From Omphiscola glabra (taxonomy: Eukaryota; Mollusca; Gastropoda; Lymnaeidae), in assembly GCA_964017045.1 (NCBI GenBank), contig OZ024797.1, positions 16,326,863 through 16,390,862 of the forward strand: DNA of 64,000 bases, in the 5' to 3' direction. The notes beneath the pieces were generated by a model, which saw only the letters and a program-made list of their open reading frames with translations, made no database searches and was not told the DNA's origin. Within the stretch, counting starts at the first letter, position 1. Each line of letters begins with the position of its first letter. Of this stretch, positions 21,701 through 31,100 are shown in pieces. A program made the position numbers and the translations under genes.

Positions 21701-23445
21701 ATGCATTAATTGGTGGACTACAAGCAAGTTGTGAATGTAGGCCAAGATTCTGGGGTATAGTCACAGAAGATGTTGTGAAAAGATGCAGCACTTTCCTGGC
21801 TCAGGTCAATGACATCCCAAGACTTTACAGGAGGACTAATAAAGAGGTTGAGTACAAAATAATCACTCCATCTTGTCAGCTTACTTTGCAATAGTAAAAT
21901 TCTTTAGAGTTAGAGTGATGATCTTTAACCAAAGAAAATTCTAATTAAATTAGTTGAAAGATTGTCAGTTCTGGTAATTAATCTTAGATTTCTATAATTG
22001 TCAGTTATTAACAAAAATTTTAATAAAATCTCTACAGGTAATGAGCTTTGTTTGTTTGGTTGATGGCTCTGACATTGAACATTATATAATTATATATACC
22101 AGTACTCCTAGGCTTTTAACCAGAACATATCAGCTTAAATGTTTTTCCATCTAAAACTCGTGATCAGGGTTTAATATATTAATTCAGTAATATTTTAAGT
22201 AAAAAAATTTCAATAAAAACGCTTGATTTGTGAACTGTTTTTTGCTGTTTTCGTTATTAATTAAATTAGCAGCCAAGACCTTCACGTATATTGCTGTAAT
22301 GACTTGTGTTCCAGGTCCCAAGCAAACCTTCGACTTACTTGTCCAGTGTCATCAAACCACTGAGTCAGTTTTGTGCCGAGCATTCTCAAGCCTTGAATCA
22401 ACAACAAAAATCTGAATTCCTCACTCATGTCTTTGGTACACTGAGTCAACAGTAGGTGTCTCCTTTGCAATCAAAATACAATGTGTTATAACAGAAAATC
22501 CACAACTGCTTATGTTGCTATTATTGGCATTACTACACTAGAACTAGTAGTGTGATGTACCTTTGATTTGATAACTTTTAATAATGAAATATCTAAAACT
22601 AAAGAAAAACAGAGTTCAATGATAGTTATCAAATCCTGTTTCAAACAAGGTTTTTATTATGTTAAATGTATTATCATTACAGTTTCTTTTTACAAGGCTA
22701 TAACCTTATTCTTTTTTAAATAAATAGATTTTCAGAGGTCACTTCAGAAGTTTTGACTTCAACAAGAAAAATGGAGGAAAGTCTCAGACGCCTAAAAAAA
22801 GCAAGAGGTGGGGAAAAAGAAAAGGAGAAGGCAGGAGTCAGTGACTCTGATAAAATTAGGACACAAATCGTCATAGACATCCAAAGTTTTCATTCACAGG
22901 TAATTCTTTTTACAGTAGATGTGGATATTGAAATGGGAAGACTATTTTGGTGGTTGTTTGAGTCTAAATTAGGAAGTACATAAAGTAATAAAGAGTAGTA
23001 AAGTAATTTTTCAGAGTTTAGAATTCACATCTAATAATCAGTTGCTTAGTTTTAGAAAGATATTATCAAAACTTTTCAATTACAAATAACTGAATTGTTT
23101 TAGTAGCTTAGAAATTTTTTTTTCCCTTCATTTAAGTCTTGACTTAAAATTAGGAGTCATAGATGGAATATTTAAGTGATGCCCAAAAAGGAATAAAAAT
23201 AGATTTATTTATCTTTACACAGAAGTTTGCCTTTGAAAATTTTAAGGCTAACAAATCAGATCTTTATTTGTAGACATGGAATGCCACAATAATTGAATAT
23301 TAAGTGATCCCTGGCAGCTATATATGTTTGTATTCCTTTGTTTCAGATGCAAGAGTTTGGTCTAGTGCCCAGCAGTATAGAAGGATTTACAAAGCTGTCA
23401 ACGTTAGCACAAGAAGCTCAGGCAGATATAACATCATCCAACTGA
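746..23445 (+). CDS. COG2: COG2, conserved oligomeric Golgi complex subunit 2 (19 coding exons, complete)
   Basis: Subunit of lobe A of the COG tethering complex, which captures retrograde vesicles at the Golgi and keeps glycosylation enzymes in place. Exons: 746-829, 5713-5874, 7127-7192, 7335-7415, 14794-14891, 16268-16373, 16609-16788, 16990-17108, 17752-17875, 19766-19911, 20105-20166, 20381-20477, 20703-20772, 21150-21356, 21500-21575, 21701-21846, 22315-22451, 22728-22899, 23347-23445 (TGA). They sum to 2232 bp, 743 aa, in frame throughout; human COG2 is 738 aa. Conserved stretches recognised: TLCFDKEEFMK (exon 1), INKDYADFVNLSTNL (exon 2), the coiled coil of exons 4-5, CLRTYALIDKTQDAE (exon 7), CGTQASVRRLR and VYFQIR (exon 10), RRTNKE (exon 16), KMEESLRRLKKAR (exon 18). 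The N-terminal COG2 domain covers about residues 15-135 and the C-terminal COG2 domain about 609-730. Residues 466-525 form a Ser/Pro-rich, probably disordered linker. Introns 1 and 4 (4.9 and 7.4 kb) are swollen by transposons. Exon 14 has a weak acceptor (GGAAG). Identity is firm; individual junctions could be off by a few bases. Confidence 0.96.
1018..1842. mobile_element. Mutator-like MITE with 9-bp target duplication
   Basis: An 825-bp element in COG2 intron 1. Its ends are inverted repeats of about 25 bp that read AGTGTCTACAC then TCCGGCGCGCC. It is flanked by the direct repeat TAATGTTAA (1009-1017 and 1843-1851). Nine-base duplications are typical of the Mutator (MULE) superfamily. Subterminal copies of the CGTCCGGCGCGCC motif and of a CAAATCACATGACC / GGTCATGTGACTTGG pair occur inward from both ends. 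The core is T-rich with no coding potential, so it is non-autonomous. The superfamily is inferred from the duplication length only. Confidence 0.7.
2330..2515 (-). repeat. Dispersed repeat family A, two copies
   Basis: Two adjacent copies (about 2330-2408 and 2433-2515) of a roughly 80-bp sequence containing GATACAATAAAGTTGCTACA. The same sequence in the opposite orientation recurs at about 3585-3668, 33165-33262 and 33338-33437. Class unknown; no terminal repeats are obvious. Confidence 0.6.
2911..3065 (+). mobile_element. SPIN-like hAT MITE, 3' end decayed
   Basis: Begins CAGCAGTTCTCAACCCGTGG, continues with GGTCGCGACCCC, CGCCTAAGACCATCG, AGTTATGAAGTA and GGGGTCGC, the order seen in the non-autonomous SPIN hAT family. 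The terminal inverted repeat at the right end is missing, so the target duplication cannot be read. It is the oldest-looking of four copies in the window. Confidence 0.7.
3193..3312 (+). repeat. Dispersed repeat family B, copy 1
   Basis: About 115 bp, including TTTGTGCCAAATAATACATT and TGCTGATGAGGGGGAGTGTT, repeated almost exactly at 16134-16252, just upstream of COG2 exon 6. The two copies are 13 kb apart in the same gene and orientation. Class unknown. Confidence 0.65.
3585..3668 (+). repeat. Dispersed repeat family A, third copy
   Basis: Contains GTAGCAACTTTATTAAATCC followed by a CTCTAGACACATGGCAGGAA stretch, matching the reverse complement of the copies at 2330-2515 and the forward copies near 33.2-33.4 kb. 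Confidence 0.55.
4985..5076 (-). mobile_element. hAT-type end fragment
   Basis: On the - strand the segment starts CAGTGCTCAGCAACCTTTTT, a typical hAT terminal pattern, followed by a GTGGCACACCACA stretch. No matching second terminus was located, so the element boundaries are unknown and it may extend leftwards to about 4650. Confidence 0.35.
5091..5515 (-). pseudogene. 3' end of a CR1/L2-type LINE with hairpin and (AAT)n tail
   Basis: Read on the - strand, 5435-5290 encodes a degraded version of the usual C-terminus of CR1/L2/Rex1 reverse transcriptases. It has TYGERSFSYCAP, then a stop where the family has Trp (the NSLP context), then NSLPLHIRNISTITAFKTAL and KTHLFKLYYPD followed by a stop. 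Downstream lies an imperfect hairpin whose arms are AGCGTGGT and ACCACGCT (5131-5173), then an (AAT)n microsatellite tail (5096-5118). Hairpin plus microsatellite is the usual 3' terminus of these LINEs. The copy is strongly 5'-truncated and dead. Confidence 0.75.
7700..7922. repeat. 47-bp tandem repeat, about 4.7 copies
   Basis: Unit contains GGGAACATAGCAACCTGATA and TTCAGCTTATTTGGG; successive units differ by a few bases. In COG2 intron 4. Confidence 0.85.
8064..8136. repeat. 26-bp minisatellite, left part (split by an LTR element)
   Basis: Unit ATAGGATCTATTGAACAGAC plus TGATGT. About three units lie here and the array resumes at 12260, directly after the LTR retrotransposon. Confidence 0.85.
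8137..8636 (-). repeat. 3' LTR of the Gypsy-like element
   Basis: 500-bp terminal repeat bounded by TGTTAC...GTAACA. It is the 3' LTR because the polypurine tract lies immediately inside it. It differs from the other LTR at one base, ATCACAGCC here versus ATCGCAGCC. Confidence 0.9.
9140..10888 (-). pseudogene. Gag-like/passenger ORF of the LTR element, one nonsense codon
   Basis: Starting at the ATG at 10888, the frame is open for 582 codons except for one TAA at codon 41 (10766-10768), in a GAA-rich stretch where one substitution would create it. The N-terminus (METRSGKNLSVLEFREEAVA, then DEAIGQWVVKRL) leads into a highly charged Arg/Glu coiled coil to about residue 130. The rest is acidic, rich in Val, Asn and Asp, and shows no capsid major homology region, zinc knuckle or catalytic motif. 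Near the C-terminus a 24-residue unit containing GVGFYGVSVEEVSFFPD is tandemly duplicated (nucleotides 9340-9483, 72 bp each). I do not recognise the central part. The N-terminal part resembles arginine-rich gag starts of molluscan Gypsy elements, an impression rather than an alignment. Translation from Met 70 (10681) would avoid the stop. Confidence 0.6.
11048..11759 (-). repeat. Leader of the LTR element with degenerate short repeats
   Basis: The stretch between the 5' LTR and the ORF is filled with imperfect repeats of GGGTACAGCAGCAG and ACATCAGCAGCGG (on the + strand). The primer-binding-like TGGGGCTCGTC is next to the LTR at about 11747-11757. Short ORFs across it are by-products of the repeats. 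Confidence 0.6.
11760..12259 (-). repeat. 5' LTR of the Gypsy-like element
   Basis: Second 500-bp terminal repeat, identical to 8137-8636 except at one position. It presumably carries the promoter for the - strand transcript. Confidence 0.9.
12260..12509. repeat. 26-bp minisatellite, right part
   Basis: Continuation of the array broken at 8136; about nine units of ATAGGATCTATTGAACAGAC plus TGATGT, degenerating to the right. TATAG at its start is the target duplication of the LTR insertion. Confidence 0.9.
12863..13772. mobile_element. hAT MITE nested in the Harbinger-like element
   Basis: Begins CAGTGGTTCTTATCCTGTGG and ends TGTTAAGAATCCCTG, an imperfect inverted pair. Flanks CACTAGAA and CCCTAGAG agree at 6 of 8 positions, as expected of an aged 8-bp hAT duplication. 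It is itself interrupted by the element at 12932-13494. Confidence 0.6.
12932..13494. mobile_element. hAT MITE, CAGTGGCGTAGC family, innermost of the nest
   Basis: Starts CAGTGGCGTAGCTAG and ends CTAGCTACGCCACTG, an exact 15-bp inverted repeat. It belongs with 34969-35157 and 60242-60407. Flanking octamers AGTGCATT and ATTGTAAT agree at only 5 of 8, so the duplication is weak. The interior has GGTGACACCATCAC-type motifs near both ends. Confidence 0.7.
14661..14770. repeat. 27-bp tandem repeat, 4 copies
   Basis: Unit ATAGATTGCTCTCAGAGTAT plus TGCTGTT, ending 24 bp before COG2 exon 5. It could affect acceptor recognition because it sits where the branch point would be. Confidence 0.9.
14892..16133. 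other. Rest of COG2 intron 5, no element recognised
   Basis: The segment 15540-15930 is more GC-rich than its surroundings and looks like an old unidentified repeat. No terminal repeats or coding motifs were found on either strand. Confidence 0.4.
16134..16252 (+). repeat. Dispersed repeat family B, copy 2
   Basis: Close match to 3193-3312. It ends 15 bp before COG2 exon 6, so the acceptor region of this intron is largely repeat-derived. Confidence 0.65.
17876..17877 (+). promoter_or_regulatory. COG2: GC splice donor of COG2 intron 9
   Basis: The exon ends GGAAATCCAGATGTCTTCCACAAG and the intron starts GCAAGT. Translation (GNPDVFHK joining KYT in exon 10) fixes the junction. GC-AG introns are a minority class handled by the major spliceosome and need a strong surrounding consensus, as AAG|GCAAGT is. 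Confidence 0.85.
18168..19328. mobile_element. piggyBac-like non-autonomous element in COG2 intron 9
   Basis: Ends are CCCACAAACTGT and ACAGTTTGTGGG, a perfect 12-bp inverted repeat, flanked on both sides by TTAA (18164-18167 and 19329-19332). TTAA targets with CCC/GGG termini are diagnostic of piggyBac. The interior (1.16 kb) lacks a transposase. A short reading frame at about 18838-18953 gives an acidic then Ser/Gly-rich peptide with SFVGMTHGSDTYNSGA and SSSSNFGSSGE; it may be an N-terminal remnant. Confidence 0.75.
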
Positions 23446-25179
23446 TCATACTGAGTATAGATAATTTATTTCTTTTACTGTAACAAGAATATAATGTATC
23501 TATATGATAATTGTTAGCAGGCTGTTTATTTATTCTACACATGATTTGAAAATTTAGTTGTGTTTGTGATATTATCTATGCATTTTTTTACATTTTAAAT
23601 CGATCAACACAATGTGATGTAAATTATTTTACCATCTGATGTTGCTCATTTGGTAAATACAGACTCAATGGAATGAAAGTAAGAGAATTGACAAACAATT
23701 GACCTCTTCAGCTTCTATATGGAGTATTCTGTATGGCAGAAATCATCACACTTAAATTGCTCTGCCACATGACAGTAGAGTAATTAGTAATAGCTTATTT
23801 CCCATTCAGTCATAAAACATAAAATTTAAATAAGGCTATTAAGCTGATTTCATGCAAGTGGTAAAAAAGAGCATATAAATCCTTTTTTTTTGACATACAT
23901 TTTTTCAACGTAAGTGTTTCTGGTGATGAATTTTACCAATTCATGATCAGGGTATGTTCATTTATTTGTACTTGTAGCACTGCTGATAGAGAGATTCTGC
24001 TACATACAGAAAAATCAGTGCATTGAATTAAGCTAAAAATTGTGTTGTATTTTGGAATGAAAATAACAAATCGCTGCAAAGGGCATAATTACCAGTACTA
24101 TTTTTTGTTAAATACCTGCACTAACTTCATTTAAATCAACATTGGCTAGTTTCGTGTAAGAATTTAAAAAAATTAATGCATAGCACTGAGCACTGAATAT
24201 TTTTCATAATGAATAAAAAACTTAAGTTGCTTTTTCAAGTTATTTAATCAAAGCCTGAAAGAACTTGTATTTCCATAATATCTTAAACAAAATTTCAGTT
24301 AATCTTAGTTTTTTTTGCATATTCATAATAACTCTTTGCATACTGTGAGCTAATATAACTGAATTTTGAAACTGGCTCACACAATTTTGTTGATAAGCAG
24401 TTTAGCAGATCTTAATTTATTTTTTTGGAGAGTAGTGTAACATTAATTTAATAAATACCTTTGATTCACTGGTAACTAGATGATATTTCATCTTGACTAT
24501 ATTACTTTTTTCCTTTGATATTTACATTATGACTTCAAAATTAAGCGTTTCGAAGCTATTGGTTGTATTTCTGAAGGCACTATTTCTTTCATGTAGTGGA
24601 ATATAATTCAGCTCAAAAGCAGATTAAAACTTAGTAGGAAGTGAGTGAAGAACATTGGATTTCACAGCAATAAATTCAATGAAGCAAACATGCTACATGT
24701 AAGTTTAGTCCATATTTATTTCTTATCATTTTAAAACCATTGTTACTATACATGACTTGGAGGCATATATTTATTTGATCCTTGTATGGAGTATACTAGA
24801 TTTACACTTAGGTTAAGTGTCACTAATACCCTAACCAATCACTTAAAAATATTTTAATTATTATTAATAAGACTATTTAAAATGTATTCATAAAAGAGGT
24901 TGTTACATGCTGTAAATCTGTATTTTTAATAAAGTTTGGGATCAAAATAAAATATCCAAAAATCATCTCTCTTTTTTTTTTTATAATTAAATTACTTAAA
25001 TAAAAGCTTCAAGAAAATTAACATTGATTGTATCACATAAAAATACATGTTTTCTGTAAGTTAAAACCTTGGGTTTTAGGGTTGCAAAGATCAAGAATTG
25101 AAAAATAATAAATACATAAGACAGTATTAACAAATATTTAAACATCTTCAAACGATGTCACATGACAAATTGTTTTCTT
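23446..25179. other. Convergent 3' region of COG2 and SAYSD1
   Basis: AT-rich interval after the COG2 stop. AATAAA motifs on the + strand include 24928-24933. On the - strand, candidates lie near 24713 and 24770. If those are used the two 3' UTRs would overlap by a couple of hundred bases. No mobile element recognised. Confidence 0.4.
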
Positions 25180-28100
25180 TTATGATGGAAGACCTGGTAC
25201 ACTAAACATTTGTTTCTGTAGCTGTTCTGCAGTTAATGTTCCATGAATTCTTTCACAATCTTTGTTGAATACAGAATATGCACTTGGTTTGTTATCTTTA
25301 GGGCCTGTCCTGGTGTTAAAGTAAGTAAATATGAGAAGCGACAGTGTAAAAAACACAGCACCAAACTGAAGTTCAATGAACAAGCCCCATAAACACATCC
25401 ACAAAAATATTTTTAAAGCTAGCAAAATCCATTCTAAGGCTCCAGACTTTTTTGCTGCCTTATCATGAGAGTCACCATTTAGACTTCTTTCATATTCTGA
25501 GAATTTCTCGCTGTCACTGTCAATTTCTGTATTTGATTTAAGGTCCCTTTTAGGATCTTCATTGTTTTCTGGTGTCTCCTTCACGTCTTCTTTTCTTTTA
25601 TGTTTTTCCTGATGAAAAAAAGTACACTGGCACAGTTAATAAATAAAAATACAATTTCTAAGAAAATTTTTATTTAGAAAATAATAAAAAAATTAATATT
25701 GTTTTGCTTAATCTTTTCTAAAACTGTGTGGCTTTTTAGAATGGAAAAAAAAAAAGAGTGGAAATAAGAATGTCATTTTGAGAAACCTTAGGGAATCTAC
25801 ATTTGGTTGGTCATGGATAGTCATTTAAGTAAGCTAGATTTTTTGCTCTTGCAGGGCTATTGTCTGTGTCATGTGAGATCCCATGTAATTAATTTTATGA
25901 CACCACAATTCTGAGGGTAAATAGATGGCTTCTAAAAAAACTTAGTCAAATTATTTTTACCTGAATACAAAGTCAGAAAATTAAAGTCATAGTCTGAATA
26001 TTTCTGTCTGAATCCACTAAAATAATATGAAATAATGAGAAAAATGGCAGCATCTCAGAAGAAAACATAAATTCTCAGCTTGCATATCTCAGATATTCTT
26101 GTTTTTTCGCCCTTTTTTGAACTGAGTTTAGGTACCGTACCTTCAGTAATTTAAATTTGGTAAATCGACATTAACAATAGTGACTGATATAGCATTGAAT
26201 TCACATTTGAATTATCTTTCTATTTATATAAAATATTATTATGTGAGCTATATAAATTCCAATATGCTTAATACTCCTACATGCTGGGTGGCCGAGTGGT
26301 CTAAACTGAGCAAAATCTCAAGTTGATGGTCTGGAGTTCAATCCCCGCCAAAGCCCAGTCAAGCAAACACACCACCAGCAGCCCGGGTGGATGGGACTCG
26401 TTAACCTTGGACGGCAACTCATCTAAGAGAAGGAAACTCTGAATTCAAACCCGGCGATGGAGTCCCGATAGGCGGATAACATTGATACAATGAAACATTC
26501 CGGCAACTCCCGGGTGGATGGGACTCGTTAACCTTGGACGGCAACTCATCTAAGAGAAGGCAACTCTGAATTCAAACCCAGGAGATGGGGAGATGGAGTT
26601 CACATGCGCCTAACTGGCAGCAGTGATGCCTCTCGAACATCGAACCTTGTAACGCGCTTCGAGCCTTTGGGAATGAAGCGTGATTTCTCAAATTTCTCAA
26701 ATAAACTTCATTATTATTATTATTATTATTATTACATGAATAGATGGATATTGTCCAAATTTGGTACACATACACTAGATTATCCCGAAGGAAAATGGTA
26801 TCCTACTTGGAAATGGTATCCCATGGGGTCTCAATTAGGTCGGAATCCCAAAAGGGTCAGAATCCCATTATGATATAGGATGCCATTTGGAAAAGGGATC
26901 CCAATGGAGTCAGGATACCATTTGAAAACGGCATCCTATCGGGATCCGAGTGGGGTCGGGATCCCAAAGGGGTCACGATCCCATTGGGGTTGGGATCCCA
27001 ATGAGATCCATTTTGGGAAAAAGATCCCAAATCGGGATCGGGATCCAGTTGGGGTTGGGATCCCAGTAGGGTCGGAATCTCAATGGCGTCAGGATCCCAG
27101 TGGCACCCTTTTAGGGAACGGGATCCAAATCAGGATCGGTATCCCAATGGGGTCCGTATTACAATGGGATCGGGACTGTTGATTGATTTTTTTAACCCAC
27201 AATTTTCCATGAAAATCAGAATATGACAAAACCCATTTAAAAAGAAGAAAGAAAAGTGTTTGTTACAAACTTAAAATCTTTATTACACACATCAACAGTT
27301 ACCATTTCTACAAAAGATATTACAATTTCAAAGCATTTTATTCAAATTTCAGATAATTAGACAATTTTTAAAAATGTATCATGAAAATCATAAAAAAGAG
27401 ACATTTAACTTTCATTACAAAATTTCTAAATTAAACATGTCCATTTTCTTGTGAATAAAACCATAGTTGTCAGCATTTAAAAAAACAAAAAAACTTGATC
27501 AACAGTATCATTATTATAAATCAGGGGTTGGGAATCTTTTTGTCTGAGAGAGCCATGGACACCACATGTTTTGAAAAGTAATTCTGTGAGAGCCATACAT
27601 TATGTTTAAAACTAAAAATTCAAGTAAATGTGTGCATTTTGTGTAATTTCAACACTAAAAATGCAATAATTATCTCTCTGAATTCTTTATAATAACATTG
27701 TTAAGCTGTTGCTAATCAATAATGAGTATTTCTTACCATTGAAAAAAATTTCTTTTTTATATTCGAATATTTGTCTGTGAGCCAGATGCAACGATCAATA
27801 GAGCCACACCTGGCTCTCGAGCCATAGGTTCCCGACCCCTGTTATAAATTTTATTTTTAAAAAGTTTTCTTTTGAATATTTTAAATTAATATTTGTGGTA
27901 TAAAAGAAGACAATATCTGTCCTAATGAAAACACAACCATTCACAATAACCCTTGCTCTTCTCTCTATTTTATAATTTTGTTCTTATTGGAAAGAACTAT
28001 TGTTGGTCAAATATGGTGACATATTTTTTAATCTTCGGTTTTATTGAGCTAGGAACTGGAGCAAAGTCATCCATGTCTGCTGTCTGATTATCTCAATTGG

Positions 28101-31100
28101 GAAATCTAGTTGACTAAATGACTGAGACCTCTTAAAATTTCAAGATATGGATTTTACACTCTCCAGCCTTGAAATAAAATATAACTATTGACCCCAGCAA
28201 TGTCAATGAAATGAAAAAAAAAAAAAAAAGTTTTCCACCACTTATTTGTCTTCTTTTATAGCACAAATAATAAATGAAAATGTGGTATTCAAATGAAAAT
28301 GTGGTATTCAAATAAAAATGTGGTAATCAAATGAAAATGTAAAAAATAATTATTTACTTAAAAGATTATCTCTCTTATCTAATCCTCACATACCAGTATT
28401 ATAATCCCCTACTAATACTGGTTGCATTACTTCTATACTTCTAAGTTTTCAAACACTCCTCTGGTTATATTTCTCCTATATACTATATTATATTCATTAG
28501 CCCTTTGAATAGTAGAAACTCATGATCTCGTTTTATTTTTCATCCACTGCATTGTAGAGTTTCTTCCTTCCTACCCACCTTCATACCAAATCTCTTGCTG
28601 GTCTTTTCCCATTGTTTTATATTTTTCAATTCAGGTGGAAAGCCTTTTCTACTTGAAATAATAGTCCCACATGCTTAGTTATTGTCAAACTTTCTTTAAC
28701 TCAGCAAAACAAAACTATCAAAATATGAACAATACCCTTGGTTCATAAAATGATGCAAACAGCATGAAAGATAAGGGAAGATACTAATTTCATAACAACC
28801 CCAAAAGCTAGACCTAAAGTAGACACATTTTCAGTTTGACCTAAACAAATGTCAAAATCATAAGTACCGGTATACACTGATATAGAATCTGCAAGAACCC
28901 AAAATTTAATTCCCCACTTAGCAAATTGCATCACGCTCAGGGGGAAGGTCGAGAATTTGTGACACAGGGGGAGGGGGGGGGGGGGTAAAAAAAAAATTGT
29001 GACGTCACAATTATTATTTTTTTTTAATTTTCAAATTTTGAAGAATCTTTCTTCAATTAATTTAAAAAACATTTATTTGAGGTCCAAATTGCCTCAGGTA
29101 TTATAGGTAACGTGAATCTCAGTCAGGAAACACCTTTTGAGCAAAAACTGTTGTGCCATTTTACATTCGGCGCGGGGATGACTTTGTTGTTTCGCGTCAC
29201 AAGATTTCTAATAATAATACATCTTAATCCATTATCATTATGGGAAAATGTTAAAGAATAAAATAAAATCTTAGTTTAATTATGAAAATTTTCTGTTTTT
29301 TGATTTTTTTTAGGTGTGACGTGACACTAAGGGATTGGGGGGGGGGGGGGGGGGGTAAAGAACTTGTGACACTTTGTGACTGGGGGAGGTCTAAAAGGGT
29401 AATTTTTTTGTGTGACACAATTTTCGAACAACCCTTTAGTTGATTTATCTCTAATATATTAACGAAAGGAGCATTGTCCCTTTTTCATTACCCTTCTTTC
29501 ATCAATTGAAATGTTATGCCCATGTTGATATAGTTTCATACCCTTCCTTGTAAGAAACTCCCCCAAAAAAATCTCACTTTACTGAGTTTATCATTGGTAA
29601 CATCAGTATTCCTGTTTGAAACTTTTATAAAACATAAATAAAATCTGTTGAAACCTGAACATTGTCATGAATTTTCTGGCACTTTGTCCTTGAATAATGA
29701 TTTCTTATTTCAATAATTTTTTACATTTGGGGCTTGCACAAGTCCCATGTACATTAGTAGGCCCATGAATGTTAATAGTTCTTGATTCGTTACTAACCAC
29801 TAACACCAAAACACCCCCTGAAATCTTAGAAAAGGGAGATCACTCTCAAAAAACATCCATCACCCCTATGTTAAATAAAAATGTTTTTAAATGACTAAAC
29901 ACCGACTTACAATGCTTGCATTAAAAAATAGAAAATTAGATGAGCTTTTCAAAACTGTATTTATATAAATCCTAGAAAAAAAAGTTTTTAAATTTACACT
30001 GCTTTGTTTTAGCGTTGACCCCCATTTTTTATTTATTATTGTTTAAGTGTCTCATGGAACTTTAAAAAGCAGTAGTCCTTGTGTAGGTGGACCTGGCATA
30101 AATGACAGCCTGTTGTTGCCTCTCTGGTTCTACCGCTGTCCATCTTGTTGCCATCAATAGAGCACTGGTAGCATCAAAGTTTTTGGCCAGGCATTGGGCC
30201 TAACATATGCTGACTGTTGTATGGGCTGCATCTCCCAGAGACACTTGGTGTGTCAGGTTGCCTGCGTTTTGTAGCTCCAGTCAAAAGCTGGTCTGAACAG
30301 CTTTTCTAAACAGCAGATGATTTGGGCAGGAGAGTCTGAGGCATCTGTTGGTTTGGTGCTTTTCATTTTACAGAAAGCTGTTGACCATTGAGAGATCTAT
30401 GAGGTACCAAAAGACATACCACCACCACTTTGTACTTGCTTGGCCCACAGGATAGTAGACAGGATGCTGGCCCAGCAAATCAACACCAAACATACCAGAA
30501 TTGTAGTTCACAACAGGCATTAGGATCTCTATGTCCACCATTCCCACTTTCGACCTGCGTTGAAGTGTGGTTGTTGAAATTATATTGTTTGTCTGTCCAT
30601 TTTGTGGCAACCATAAGACCTTTCTGCTTAATTTGTACACTTTCCCTCTTCTGTTTTGATTTTGGTAGTGGCCAGCCTTGTCTGTTAGGCCTAATAGCTG
30701 CACAGCTGTACGTTTTCCTTTGTAAGAGGTCCTCTGTGATTTTGGGGGAGGAAAAGAAATCGTCAAAAATAATTTCATAGTACCTATCCAGGTATGGTTC
30801 CATCATGTTCATTACAACATTATACCCCAGTCATAATCTGAAGGATTGTTGCTTTTTCCAGTATAAACCTGGAAATTGAACACATGACCAGTTTTAGCTT
30901 CTGCGCAGCACCATATTTTTATCCCGAATGAGGTTGGTTTATTGCGCAAATACTGTTTGAAGGACAAGCGCCCACGGAATCCAACCATTGCTTCATCTAC
31001 AGACAGCTGTCGATGAGGTTTGTATGCTGTTTGGCATGCATTCCTAACATGATCCAATAGTGGCCTAACTTTGTACAGGGGATCATAGTTTGCTGTGTTC

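Noticed and set aside
26283..26354. A functional tRNA-Leu or tRNA-Ser gene
   Set aside because: A and B boxes are present but no acceptor-stem pairing with a 3' half is seen, and the sequence continues into a SINE body and (ATT)n tail.
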